Below, one piece after another: positions 51,111 to 59,632 of a stretch of DNA of 64,000 nucleotides. The notes under the pieces are model-generated. The model had not been told where the DNA came from, ran no database searches, and saw only the letters and a list, made by a program, of their open reading frames with translations. The DNA lies in the NCBI GenBank assembly GCA_016789105.1, contig JAEURN010000008.1, positions 62,001 through 126,000 of the forward strand, read 5' to 3'. Within the stretch, counting starts at the first letter, position 1. Every line of letters begins with the position of its first letter. The position numbers and the translations under genes are program-made. This DNA is from Armatimonadota bacterium. GTDB lineage: Bacteria > Armatimonadota > Fimbriimonadia > Fimbriimonadales > Fimbriimonadaceae.

Positions 51111-51755
51111 TCAGCCGGCGACGACTCCGTCCTCCATTCGGACGATGCGGTCGGCACCTTCCAGCATCGCCGGATCGTGGGTGACCACGACCAACGCGCC
51201 AGATCCCCGGTGGAGTTGGAGGGAATCCATCACCCCCCGCCCGTTTTTGTGGTCGAGTGCCGCCGTCGGTTCATCGGCAAAAACCACCTTTGGGCGACCC
51301 AAAAGGGCCCGGGCGATGCAAACCCGCTGCTTTTGGCCGCCGCTCAATTGGTGGGGGTATCGGTCGGCCAAGCCCTCCAATCCCAAATCCGCCAGAATCT
51401 TGGCCGCTTCCTCCCGCCGATCTTCGCCGGGCAGGGCCACCAAAACGTTCTCCATGGCCGTCAGATAACCGATGAGGTAGGGGTATTGGAAGACGAATCC
51501 GAATTCCGACAGCCGGATTTGCGCCCGCTCCGCGTCGCCCATCTGTTCAAACGGGCGGCCATCCCACAACACCCGGCCCGCTGTCGGCACTTTGAGCCCG
51601 CCCATCAAGTAAAGCAAACTGCTCTTGCCGCTCCCGCTCGGGCCCAAAATCCCGACAAACTCACCCGGCGCGACTGCCAAATCCACATCCCGGCAGGCAA
51701 ACACCTCACGCCCGTGGTCTTGATACACCAACGAAACGCCTTCAAGCCGGATCAC
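51111..51755 (-). CDS. ABC transporter ATP-binding protein (LolD/MacB type)
   Basis: Cytoplasmic ATPase of the FtsX-type exporters. Walker A GPSGSGKSS near residue 38, Q-loop FVFQYPYLIGYLTAMENV, signature LSGGQKQRV, Walker B VVFADEPTAALD and the H-loop VVVTHDP. 214 residues. GTG at 51755 overlaps the stop of the permease gene (GTGA). It probably acts with the permease to drive lipoprotein, macrolide or peptide efflux; the substrate is unknown. Confidence 0.93.
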   Translation of the reverse strand: MIRLEGVSLVYQDHGREVFACRDVDLAVAPGEFVGILGPSGSGKSSLLYLMGGLKVPTAGRVLWDGRPFEQMGDAERAQIRLSEFGFVFQYPYLIGYLTAMENVLVALPGEDRREEAAKILADLGLEGLADRYPHQLSGGQKQRVCIARALLGRPKVVFADEPTAALDHKNGRGVMDSLQLHRGSGALVVVTHDPAMLEGADRIVRMEDGVVAG

Positions 51756-52897
51756 ACCAACCTCCGTTCCACAACCCCCACCGGGTCGAACGATTTGAAC
51801 CGCGCCCATACCGTGTACAGCGAGACGGCGAAGATCGCAACCGGAACCGGGATCGAATAAGCGTAGGCCCGCAAATCCAATGTGTTCAGCGAAAACGAAT
51901 GCGGATCCATCAGGACGACCTTGACCAAATAGAGCAGCCCGAAAGCGACCGCTAGGCCAAGAATCCAGCCCCCGACAACGAATATCGTTGTCTCCACAAG
52001 CACTCGGCGGAGCAATGACCGCTTTGTGTAACCCAGGGCTTGCAACAACCCGAATTCTTGAATCCTCTGGGTCAAAAAGATGTTCACCAGCATCCCCATC
52101 ATTAGAGTGATGACCACTACCAAAGTGCCGATGACCACATTCAATATCTGATAGAGGATCGTGAACATCGTGTCGGCCTGTTTTTCCAATTGGTCGTAGG
52201 TGAAAACCTGGGCGTTTTGACCTTTGAGTTGATCTTCCACCCATTTGTCGAGCTTTGCTTGGTCTTGGGGGGTTTTGGCAAAAGCCATGAATGCGTCGAT
52301 ATCAGGGAAATGGTTTGCCTGCTGGTATTCGTAGCTGGTGAAGGCAAACCAGTTCTCGCTTTCGGCGATCCCCACCACGCGCACGACCTTGATCGAAAAA
52401 TTGTCGGTGTCGTCGGGCTTTTGCAGGGCGTCGCCAATTTTCAGCCCCAAGTTCCGCGCCAACGGGGTGCTGATGACGGCTTCCGGCTCGCCCGGGGCGG
52501 GTAAATGGCCTTGGATCAGCCGGCCTGACATACGCCCCAAGTAATAGTCCATATCTTGGGATTGCAGGCCCAGCACCACAAATGGCCATTTGCCGACAAT
52601 GCTCTTGACCTGAATCCCCGTTCCCCGGATGGTCGCCACTCGTTCTAATGGCACCGGCGTCTGTTCTTCCACCACCTTGCGGAGCAGGGGGGTGAGCCAA
52701 GGGTTCCCACGCGGGGTCACCGCGACATATTGCCGGCTGTAGCGGTAGATCACCTTAATCGAGAGCGGGATTGAATTGATTAGGCTCACGATGCCGGCAA
52801 TCAGCATCACGGCCAACACAATCACACCCATCAGAGGTGCGGTTTTGGAAAGGTTCCGGCGGAGGTAGACGACCGGTGCCAGGGGGTTCGAGATCAC
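51752..52897 (-). CDS. FtsX-like ABC transporter permease (MacB/LolC type)
   Basis: A 381-residue membrane protein with TM1 at residues 22-42, a periplasmic domain (residues 45-250) and three C-terminal helices (about 250-275, 300-325, 345-370). The GTLVVVITLMMGMLVNIFLTQRIQEFGLLQALGYTKRSLL region is the FtsX signature. A MacB-like periplasmic domain is likely. It overlaps the upstream RibD-C gene by four bases and the downstream ATPase by four bases, so all four are coupled. Confidence 0.88.
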   Translation of the reverse strand: MISNPLAPVVYLRRNLSKTAPLMGVIVLAVMLIAGIVSLINSIPLSIKVIYRYSRQYVAVTPRGNPWLTPLLRKVVEEQTPVPLERVATIRGTGIQVKSIVGKWPFVVLGLQSQDMDYYLGRMSGRLIQGHLPAPGEPEAVISTPLARNLGLKIGDALQKPDDTDNFSIKVVRVVGIAESENWFAFTSYEYQQANHFPDIDAFMAFAKTPQDQAKLDKWVEDQLKGQNAQVFTYDQLEKQADTMFTILYQILNVVIGTLVVVITLMMGMLVNIFLTQRIQEFGLLQALGYTKRSLLRRVLVETTIFVVGGWILGLAVAFGLLYLVKVVLMDPHSFSLNTLDLRAYAYSIPVPVAIFAVSLYTVWARFKSFDPVGVVERRLV

Positions 52898-53583
52898 TTG
52901 GGTTCCCCATCTCGGCCAATCCGGCGGTAGCGCAAAAAGACTTCATCTTCACAAGGGATCGCCCCCACCAACCGGAACTGGCGGAGCGAGCCCCGGGGCA
53001 ATGGCTCTCCCCCAGCGACCGTCGGGATCCCATCGCCGCACTTGACTTTTGGGGCAACCGTCAAAAAAATCTCATCGACCAAGTCGGCGCGGAACAAATC
53101 GCCGTTCAAATGGCTCCCACCCTCCGATAACAGGTATCGGATCCCCATTTCGTCCCGCATCCACTTGAACAGCCCCCGGTAATCCAGTTCCCCTTCTCCA
53201 ATGCAGACCGCCTGGACGTCTTCCGGGATTCGGTCGCGGGCAGAAACGGGGGCAACGACAAATGCGCGCTCCGGGTCTTCGGTGAAAAACGGCACAAATG
53301 GGTCGACCGCGCCGGTGCGGCTGGCGACAAAACGAAATTTCCCGAGCGGGTATCGCATTTTTGGCGTGGATCGCAATGTCCCGGCCCCGATCAAAACCCC
53401 GTCCGCCGCCTGCTGGATCTGCCTCATTGTGAGGTGGTCTCTTTCAGACCCCAGATCCTGGACCGGCTCCTCCCGGGTGCCCGTGACGATTTTGCCGTCG
53501 ATGGTCGAGACCATGTTTAACAGAACATAGGGCCGGCCCCCGGGAGGGTCCGGAAATGCCAAATCAGGGTAGACGCCTTTCAT
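52894..53583 (-). CDS. RibD C-terminal-like reductase
   Basis: A 229-residue cytoplasmic reductase of the RibD-C/DHFR-like superfamily, stand-alone without a deaminase. Conserved motifs: LNMVSTIDGKIVT (N-terminal strand), ADGVLIGAGTLRSTPKMRY and YLLSEGGSHLNGDLFRADLVDEIFLTVAPK. In riboflavin synthesis these reduce a ribosylamino-pyrimidine; stand-alone versions also reduce other pyrimidines or act as dihydrofolate reductases. Its place in an ABC/DsbA operon is unexplained. It overlaps both neighbours by four bases. Confidence 0.88.
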   Translation of the reverse strand: MKGVYPDLAFPDPPGGRPYVLLNMVSTIDGKIVTGTREEPVQDLGSERDHLTMRQIQQAADGVLIGAGTLRSTPKMRYPLGKFRFVASRTGAVDPFVPFFTEDPERAFVVAPVSARDRIPEDVQAVCIGEGELDYRGLFKWMRDEMGIRYLLSEGGSHLNGDLFRADLVDEIFLTVAPKVKCGDGIPTVAGGEPLPRGSLRQFRLVGAIPCEDEVFLRYRRIGRDGEPK

Positions 53584-54197
53584 CCGAGCTCTCGCTGCAG
53601 CGCGGCCGCCAAAACGGCATAGGGTTGTTCGGCATACCGTTGGCCACCGATGAAGAACGTGGGCACGTTATAAACCCCCGATTCGTAGGCGGGGGTGTTG
53701 AACTCGGTGATGCGGTCGGCAAACACCTCCTGGTTAACGGATTCCCTCAGGCCCGCGATATTTGACACCAACCCCTTGGCCAAACGGCAGAGTTCTTCCA
53801 CCTGGCTGATGTCGGTGCCTTCCACCCAATAAGCGTCATAAAGCCGGCGGGCGTATTCCAAATGCACGCCCTCTTGCTTGGCGAATTCGGTCGCGAGGTG
53901 GCAATTGTGCGTCCGCAGCTTCGGCGGCCCCTTTTGGACCGGGGGTGCCATTCCAGATGCGTAGCAGGCGAGTTGGAACCGGCTGAGAGTCGGCGGCCGG
54001 TTTGCCGGGGGTTCCGGTCGGGGTGGGGCATCCGGCCATTCCATTTCCAGCGGGTAGAGCTCGTAGGGGATGAGTTCAAACTCCACCCCAAACTCGGCCT
54101 GCAACCGCTCGATCTGCAAAATGCCGATCCAGCACCACCCACAGTTGTAGTCGTGCGCCACCTTGACCGTCACGGTTCTATTCTGACGGTCTGCCAC
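53580..54197 (-). CDS. DsbA-family thioredoxin-fold oxidoreductase
   Basis: A 205-residue protein with the CGWC redox motif (DYNCGWCWIG, residues 17-25) and a helical insertion, then the cis-Pro loop VYNVPTFFIGGQRY. This is the DsbA/2-hydroxychromene-2-carboxylate isomerase/FrnE family. No signal peptide is visible, so it may act in the cytoplasm, as FrnE does. The start is a GTG at 54197; no ribosome site is obvious. First gene of the four-gene operon. Confidence 0.88.
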   Translation of the reverse strand: MADRQNRTVTVKVAHDYNCGWCWIGILQIERLQAEFGVEFELIPYELYPLEMEWPDAPPRPEPPANRPPTLSRFQLACYASGMAPPVQKGPPKLRTHNCHLATEFAKQEGVHLEYARRLYDAYWVEGTDISQVEELCRLAKGLVSNIAGLRESVNQEVFADRITEFNTPAYESGVYNVPTFFIGGQRYAEQPYAVLAAALQRELG

Positions 54198-54255
54198 CGG
54201 CCATCATCGGCACCGTGGGCCAACATGAGGCCGACCGGCCCACCTGCCGCGGAAC

Positions 54256-54288
54256 AAAAATGCCCGGATGCAACAAAGCATCCGGGCA
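54256..54288 (-). terminator. intrinsic terminator after the sigma-GGDEF gene
   Basis: On the minus strand TGCCCGGATGC and GCATCCGGGCA form an 11-bp stem with loop TTTGTT, followed by TTTTTG. It lies 23 bases after the sigma-GGDEF stop. Confidence 0.8.
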
Positions 54289-54310
54289 AAAGCAGAGTCG
54301 GAACTGAATT

Positions 54311-55582
54311 TTATGCAGCGATTTGGCCAGATCCGCCGCCCATGCGGCGCATCGCTACCTTGATCAAGTCTGCGCCGCCGCGGCCGTCATCCGGTGCCGA
54401 AGCCCAGCCAAAGTGGAACTTGACGGCCCCTTGGCCAGAAATGCGCGACACCAACCATTGGTCGACCCTCCGTTGGACGCGATCCTTGACGGCTTCGATA
54501 TTGCCGCCCGTCCCGGGCAGGATGAGCCCAAAACCCGTGGATCCGTTCCGGCACACCAGGTCCAGTGCCCGCAGGCTCTGCTTGAGGAAGGCGGCGGAAT
54601 CGATCAAGAAATCGCGCGCCGTGTCTTCGCCATAAAAGCCGCGGAGTTCCCGTAGCCCGTCGATTTCGACCAAAATTACGCTGACAGTGGTTTCCAAACT
54701 CACCGCCCGGTGGGCTTCTTCGCTCAACCGCGCCCGGAAATAGTCTTCGTCGTAAATCCCCAACTCGGGATCCAACACCGTCCGCTCTTCGGGCGAAGAG
54801 CTGCGCAGGTTCCGTTCTTCCGCGTCATCTTTGTTAAGGATCTTGCGGAGCTTGGTGAGGGATTGGCGCAGGATGTGGGAGACGTAGTTGCAGCTGATGC
54901 CGAGCCGGTTGGCGATCTCGGTTTGGTTGAGCGCATCGAAGTGGAACAGGCACAAAACCTCGCGTTCAAGGTCGCGGAGCTGTTCCATTGCCGATTCCAG
55001 CAGCACGCGGTCTTCCACGCTCACTTGCTCGATGCTGCTCAGGGCCGCGTCGAGCTTTTCAAGGTCGCTGTCCCCTTCGCCGTCGTCGCCCGCCGTCACG
55101 TCGAGCGAGGCCAGCTTCACGGTCTCCAGGCTGGCAATGACTTCTTGAACCGCCGATTCGCTAGAGCCGATCCGCTCGGCGATTTCCCGCTCGGTCGGTT
55201 GGCGTTGCAGCTCGGCTTGGAGCGCTTGGCTGGCCTTGTTGACCTTGTGGCGGAGTTCTTGCAACCAAGCCGGGTGCCGGATCGTTTGGGCCCGGTCGCG
55301 CAAATAGTGTTTGATCTCGCCAGCGATGAGGTGCGTGGCGTACGTGTTGAATTGCACGCCGACCCCCGCGTCGAATTTGCTCAGGGCGTTCAGCAGGCCG
55401 ATGTAGCCCACTTGGACAAGGTCGTCCAGCGGCTCGCTGCCCGCATAACGCCGGGCGATGCGCTCCACCATCCCCGAATAGTGCACGATGATGAGGTCTT
55501 TTGTGTCGGGCCGCGGGTCTTCCAAGTACCGTTGGACCAACGCCTCCGCATCGTTAGGTTTTTTTGCCGATGACTCTGACAT
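54311..55582 (-). CDS. sigma-70 family sigma factor fused to a degenerate GGDEF domain
   Basis: A 423-residue protein. Residues 25-98 are sigma region 2 (DLIIVHYSGMVERIARRYAG, DLVQVGYIGLLNALSKFD, FNTYATHLIAGEIKHYLRD), 100-160 region 3, 196-250 region 4 with a helix-turn-helix (LNQTEIANRLGISCNYVSHILRQ). Residues 270-415 are GGDEF-like (LVEIDGLRELRGFYGED, LKQSLRALDLVCRNGSTGFGLILPGTG): the GGDEF signature reads RNGSTGF (345-351), so catalysis is unlikely. GGAG five bases before the ATG supports the start at 55582. Confidence 0.88.
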   Translation of the reverse strand: MSESSAKKPNDAEALVQRYLEDPRPDTKDLIIVHYSGMVERIARRYAGSEPLDDLVQVGYIGLLNALSKFDAGVGVQFNTYATHLIAGEIKHYLRDRAQTIRHPAWLQELRHKVNKASQALQAELQRQPTEREIAERIGSSESAVQEVIASLETVKLASLDVTAGDDGEGDSDLEKLDAALSSIEQVSVEDRVLLESAMEQLRDLEREVLCLFHFDALNQTEIANRLGISCNYVSHILRQSLTKLRKILNKDDAEERNLRSSSPEERTVLDPELGIYDEDYFRARLSEEAHRAVSLETTVSVILVEIDGLRELRGFYGEDTARDFLIDSAAFLKQSLRALDLVCRNGSTGFGLILPGTGGNIEAVKDRVQRRVDQWLVSRISGQGAVKFHFGWASAPDDGRGGADLIKVAMRRMGGGSGQIAA

Positions 55583-55712
55583 GTTCACTCCATTGAATTG
55601 CTTTGGGAGAAGAATCCTTTCGTCCCCCGGCCCTTTGCGCATCCTGCGCGCCAGGCGGATATTCGGTTTTTGTCGTGGGGCCGTCGTTGCAGCCCCGGTC
55701 CGTCTGAACCCG

Positions 55713-56915
55713 TTACTTGACGCTGTTGACCAGCTTGAAAATCGGCGTCATGACTGAGATGGCGATGAAACCAACGACCACCCCGAGGAAGATGATGAGC
55801 AGTGGCTCGATCATCGAAGTCAAGCCTTTGACCGTTTGTTCAACCTCGCTGTCATAGAAGTCGCCCACCTTGACGAGCATCTCGCTCAGCCGGCCCGATT
55901 CTTCACCGATGTCGATCATCTGGGTGACCATTGCGGGGAAAAGACCGGAATTGGCCAGCGGCATGCTCAGTTTGTTCCCTTCCCGGATGGCAAGGCGCGT
56001 TTGATCCACTGCATTGGTCAACACCTGGTTGCCCAGCGTTTCAGCGACGATCTCAAGGCTCCGCATCATTGGGACACCTGAATTGATCAAGGTTCCCAAT
56101 GTCCGGCAGAACCGGGCGACGCTCATCTTGAGCGCCAGCTCGCCCATCACCGGGACCTTGAGCTTGATGAAGTCGGTTTGGTATTTGCCCTTGGGGGTCT
56201 TTGAATAGGATTTGAGGCCAAAGAACGCGGCCCCCATCGCGATCAGGATCATCCACCAGGATTTCTGCATGAAATCACCCATCGCAAACAAAGCGGCGGT
56301 GATGGCGGGTAGCTCGACATCCATCCCATCGAAAATCTCTTTGAACTTGGGAAGGACAAAACTGAACAGCACAAACAGCATGATTTGGCTGAAGCACAAA
56401 ACCAAGACCGGGTACATCATCGCGGACTTGATCTTGCCCTTGACCTCGGATTCGTACTCCAAGAACCCGCTGAGGCGGTCGAGGATCGTATCCAAGATCC
56501 CGCCGATTTCGGCGGCGCGGATCATGTTTACATAAAGCTTCGAGAAAATCGTCGGGTGCTTGGCCAGCGCCTCGTTCAGCGTGATCCCGCTTTTGACATC
56601 GCTCGCCACCATGTCCAAAACTGGCTTCAACACCGGGTCTTTGCATTGGGTGCTGAGGATTTCCAAGCAGCGGAGGATCGGGATCCCGGCGTCGATCATG
56701 GTCGCGAACTGGCGTGAAAACACCACGATCGACTTCATCTTGACCTTGCCCTTGCCGATCGTCGCGACTTTCTTCTTCTTGATCTCTTTGATGTCCAGAA
56801 TCTGCAACTGCTGTTCGCGCAAGCGGTTCAATATCAGGGCCTCATGGTCAGCCTCCATAACGGCTTTGACCTGTTTCCCTGTCGGATCGACTGCTGTGTA
56901 TGCGAAGTACGGCAT
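55713..56915 (-). CDS. pilC: type IV pilus/type II secretion inner-membrane platform protein
   Basis: A 400-residue GspF/PilC protein: two T2SSF domains, the first at about 60-185 (FSRQFATMIDAGIPILRCLEIL, EIGGILDTILDRLSGFLEYE) and the second at about 265-390 (VARFCRTLGTLINSGVPMMRSLEIV, EESGRLSEMLVKVGDFYDSEVEQ). Three hydrophobic segments are seen. It moves pilins into the growing fibre with an ATPase, pairing with the pilin genes elsewhere in the window. A GAGGAG sequence lies 11 bases before the ATG at 56915. No pilB or pilT is adjacent. Confidence 0.93.
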   Translation of the reverse strand: MPYFAYTAVDPTGKQVKAVMEADHEALILNRLREQQLQILDIKEIKKKKVATIGKGKVKMKSIVVFSRQFATMIDAGIPILRCLEILSTQCKDPVLKPVLDMVASDVKSGITLNEALAKHPTIFSKLYVNMIRAAEIGGILDTILDRLSGFLEYESEVKGKIKSAMMYPVLVLCFSQIMLFVLFSFVLPKFKEIFDGMDVELPAITAALFAMGDFMQKSWWMILIAMGAAFFGLKSYSKTPKGKYQTDFIKLKVPVMGELALKMSVARFCRTLGTLINSGVPMMRSLEIVAETLGNQVLTNAVDQTRLAIREGNKLSMPLANSGLFPAMVTQMIDIGEESGRLSEMLVKVGDFYDSEVEQTVKGLTSMIEPLLIIFLGVVVGFIAISVMTPIFKLVNSVK

Positions 56916-57094
56916 CTGGCCAGAATCTCCTCGGAGCGCCAATTAGGCAGCCCCGACCCAACACAGATTGTCGGCTCAGGGCTCTCCGATTCCACAGGTT
57001 GATTCCATAAATTTGGCAGAGCGTCCCAACATTCCCCGCAACCCTGCCGGGCTCCCGCCGCAAAACGGCTCCGCCATGCCAAAATAGCCGCCGT

Positions 57095-57838
57095 ATGGCC
57101 GGCCATAGCAAGTGGAAGAACATCCGCATCCGCAAAGGCAAACAGGATGCGATTCGGGGCAAGCTCTTTACCAAACTTGCCCGAGAAATCATCGTCGCCG
57201 CCAAAATGGGCGGGGGCGACCCTGCCACCAATGCCCGGCTGCGCGTTGCCATCGACAAGGCAAAAGAGGCGTCCGTCCCCAAAGACAACATCGACCGGGC
57301 CATTGCCAAAGGAACAGGGGATCTGGAAGGTGAAAACTACGAAGAGCTTGTCTACGAGGGCAAGGCGCCCGGGGGCGTCGGTGTGATGGTGGAAGTCTAT
57401 AGCGAAAACCGCAACCGGACCGTCCCCGAACTCCGCCATGCCTTCAGCAAAAACGGGGGAGCCCTCGGCGAAAACGGCTCGGTGAGCTGGCAGTTTAAAC
57501 ACTGCGGCAACATCTCGATCTCCAAAGACCAAGGCGATGAAGAATCAATCACCCTTGCCGCCATTGAAGGCGGGGCAGAAGACGTCATCGATGACGGCGA
57601 AACCTTTACCGTCGTCACCTCAGTGGCCGAGCTCCACGCTTGCAACGATTTTCTCACCGCATCGGGAATCAAAACCGGCGAGGTCGGGCTGGTTTACATG
57701 CCGACCAACAAAGTCGACCTTGACAAGGATGACCTCCTCAAAGTCGTCAAGCTCCTTGACGCCTTGGAAGACCTTGACGACGTCAAAGAAACCTACATCA
57801 ACGTCGACATCCCCGACGACCTGTTCGACGAAGAGTAG
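57095..57838 (+). CDS. yebC: YebC/PmpR-family protein
   Basis: A 247-residue cytoplasmic protein of the YebC family, which acts as a translation factor at difficult sequences (and in some bacteria as a transcription regulator). Motifs are MAGHSKWKNIRIRKGKQDAIRGKLFTKLARE and NARLRVAIDKAKEASVPKDNIDRAIAKGTGD at the N-terminus, and GVGVMVEVYSENRNRTVPELRHAFSKNGG later. Length is normal. CAAAAT lies nine bases before the ATG. Confidence 0.95.
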   Translation: MAGHSKWKNIRIRKGKQDAIRGKLFTKLAREIIVAAKMGGGDPATNARLRVAIDKAKEASVPKDNIDRAIAKGTGDLEGENYEELVYEGKAPGGVGVMVEVYSENRNRTVPELRHAFSKNGGALGENGSVSWQFKHCGNISISKDQGDEESITLAAIEGGAEDVIDDGETFTVVTSVAELHACNDFLTASGIKTGEVGLVYMPTNKVDLDKDDLLKVVKLLDALEDLDDVKETYINVDIPDDLFDEE

Positions 57839-57839
57839 C

Positions 57840-57845
57840 TAAACT
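57840..57845 (+). promoter_or_regulatory. -10 element TAAACT, leaderless type
   Basis: TAAACT ends six bases before the GTG at 57852 and starts two bases after the yebC stop. Confidence 0.5.
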
Positions 57846-57851
57846 GCCGTT

Positions 57852-58946
57852 GTGGCGAATCAAGGCCGGATCCCCTGGGTGACGCTCGCGCTGATCGCCC
57901 TGAATTTGGCGGTGGCGTTCGCGCTCCCGTTCTCGCCCGCCATTGCCGACCTCGCCGTTTTCGACCCGGCCCATGTTCTCCCCGTTTCGGCCCTGCTCTG
58001 CTTGTTTTCCCATCAAAACCTGTTGCACCTGCTGGCGAACATGGTTTTTTTGGCGGCGGTCGGCCCACTTGTGGAATTCACCCGGGGCGGTTGGCGGTTT
58101 GCCGTCATCTATGTCCTCGGCGGCCTTTCCGGCGTCGCCGCCCACTGGTTTTTTGCCCGGCTCGCCCCTCCAGGGTCGCCCCTACTCGGGGCCAGTGGTT
58201 CGGTTGCCGCTTGCGTCGGTTATTGCACGATCCGGTTTGCACGGACAAAGGTGCCCGTCGTGCCCAATTTCGGGGTCCCGGTTGCCGCCATCGGCCTTGC
58301 CTGGCTGCTCTTGCAAGGGGCCGGGTCGATCTTCCAGGTCGGCGAGCAAATGAGGGGCGGAGTCGCCTATTGGGCCCATTTGGGTGGATTCTTGGCCGGC
58401 CTGGCCGCCGCCCTGCTCTTCGGAGGGCTCCGGGAGGCTCGACACGAATATGGCCATGAGGTTCTTTCCAAAATGAACGAGCGGGGGCCGGCCGCCGTTT
58501 TGGCCGCCGCCGAAGCCATCTTGCGGCAACAACCCCGGAACCGAACGGCCCAGTGGGAGAAAGTCGAAGCCTTGTTCGAACTCCATGAATCAGAAAAATT
58601 CCGGGCCGCCGCCGAAAAGTTTTTAGTTCAAGCCGACGATTCCGAACTCGCCAAGGTCATCGGACTCATGGCCCAACATGGCAGCCTGGATTCGATCCGA
58701 TCCGTCACCCGGCTCAAATACGCCGACCGTCTGGCCGAATCCGACCCCGCAACCCAGCGAACAATCCTAGAATCCGTCGCGGCCGACAAACTCGACCCCC
58801 GGCGACCCGATGCCCTCGCCAGTTTGGCCGGGCTCTTGCGCGAAACAGATCCCCAATCGGCGGCCGCACTCGCCCAAACCCTCTCCGAAACCTATCCCGA
58901 CCATGACGCCACCCGGGCCGCCCGGCAACGAGGTTTGATCCCATGA
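57852..58946 (+). CDS. rhomboid-family intramembrane serine protease with C-terminal helical domain
   Basis: A 364-residue membrane protease. The rhomboid core: FSHQNLLHLLANM (His54, His59, Asn63), catalytic Ser115 in GASGS and His176 in AHLGGFLAGL. Six helices in residues 10-190. Residues 200-364 are a soluble helical domain with repeats similar to TPR units (RNRTAQWEKVEALFELHE; DPQSAAALAQTLSETYPDH), which may select substrates. GTG start. It overlaps the acyltransferase gene by four bases. Confidence 0.9.
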   Translation: MANQGRIPWVTLALIALNLAVAFALPFSPAIADLAVFDPAHVLPVSALLCLFSHQNLLHLLANMVFLAAVGPLVEFTRGGWRFAVIYVLGGLSGVAAHWFFARLAPPGSPLLGASGSVAACVGYCTIRFARTKVPVVPNFGVPVAAIGLAWLLLQGAGSIFQVGEQMRGGVAYWAHLGGFLAGLAAALLFGGLREARHEYGHEVLSKMNERGPAAVLAAAEAILRQQPRNRTAQWEKVEALFELHESEKFRAAAEKFLVQADDSELAKVIGLMAQHGSLDSIRSVTRLKYADRLAESDPATQRTILESVAADKLDPRRPDALASLAGLLRETDPQSAAALAQTLSETYPDHDATRAARQRGLIP

Positions 58947-59614
58947 AAGCCTGGTGGAGGCGGGTTCGCCCCCACCTCCTTCCGCCCCTCGTTTACGCGC
59001 TCATTCGGCTGATCATGAGTACGGTCAAAGTCGAACTCCGCAACTTTCACGAACCGGTCGGCGGCGGCATCCTCCTGGGCTGGCATGGCCGGATCATCTT
59101 GGCTACCAAGAGTTTTCGGAACCGGGGATATTGGATCATGGTCAGCCAATCCCGCGATGGCGAGATGCAGAACCGCATCCTTTCCCGATTTGGATTCAAA
59201 GTCATTCGGGGTTCCACCGGCAGGGGAGGAGCCCAAGCCCTGATCGAATGCATCAAAGCCCTCAAAGGCGGGGCGATCTTTGCATTTACCCCCGATGGGC
59301 CGCGCGGGCCGAGCGGCATCGTGCAAATGGGGGCCGTCACCATGGCCAAAAAGTCGGGCAAACCGCTGATTCCGGTCGGGGTCGGCACTGACCGCAGATG
59401 GCTGTTCAAGAGTTGGGATCGCTACATGATCCCTAAGCCCTTTGCCCACGGAGTCATGATTTTCGGCACACCGGTCACCGTTCCCCCAAACGCCACGGAC
59501 GAAGAGTGTGAATCGATCCGTCTGACCATTGAAAACGAAATGAGGAGGCTGGAAGCCGAAGCCGAGGCCCTGTTTGGCCACCCGGCGCCGGATTGGCACG
59601 CCCCCCAAGGTTAA
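58943..59614 (+). CDS. DUF374 lysophospholipid-type acyltransferase
   Basis: A 223-residue protein of the DUF374 family, related to lipid A and lysophospholipid acyltransferases. The N-terminal membrane segment is PPLVYALIRLIMSTVKV; the catalytic-type His is in LLGWHGRIILATKSF, and PDGPRGPSGIVQMGAVTMAKKSGKPLIPVG is the second block. In LPS-making bacteria it acts near lipid A or KDO assembly; the acceptor is unknown. It is translationally coupled to the rhomboid gene (ATGA). Confidence 0.85.
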   Translation: MKAWWRRVRPHLLPPLVYALIRLIMSTVKVELRNFHEPVGGGILLGWHGRIILATKSFRNRGYWIMVSQSRDGEMQNRILSRFGFKVIRGSTGRGGAQALIECIKALKGGAIFAFTPDGPRGPSGIVQMGAVTMAKKSGKPLIPVGVGTDRRWLFKSWDRYMIPKPFAHGVMIFGTPVTVPPNATDEECESIRLTIENEMRRLEAEAEALFGHPAPDWHAPQG

Positions 59615-59620
59615 CAGAAG

Positions 59621-59626
59621 CATAAT
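59621..59626 (+). promoter_or_regulatory. -10-like element CATAAT, leaderless type
   Basis: CATAAT ends six bases before the ATG at 59633. Confidence 0.5.
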
Positions 59627-59632
59627 AACCCT

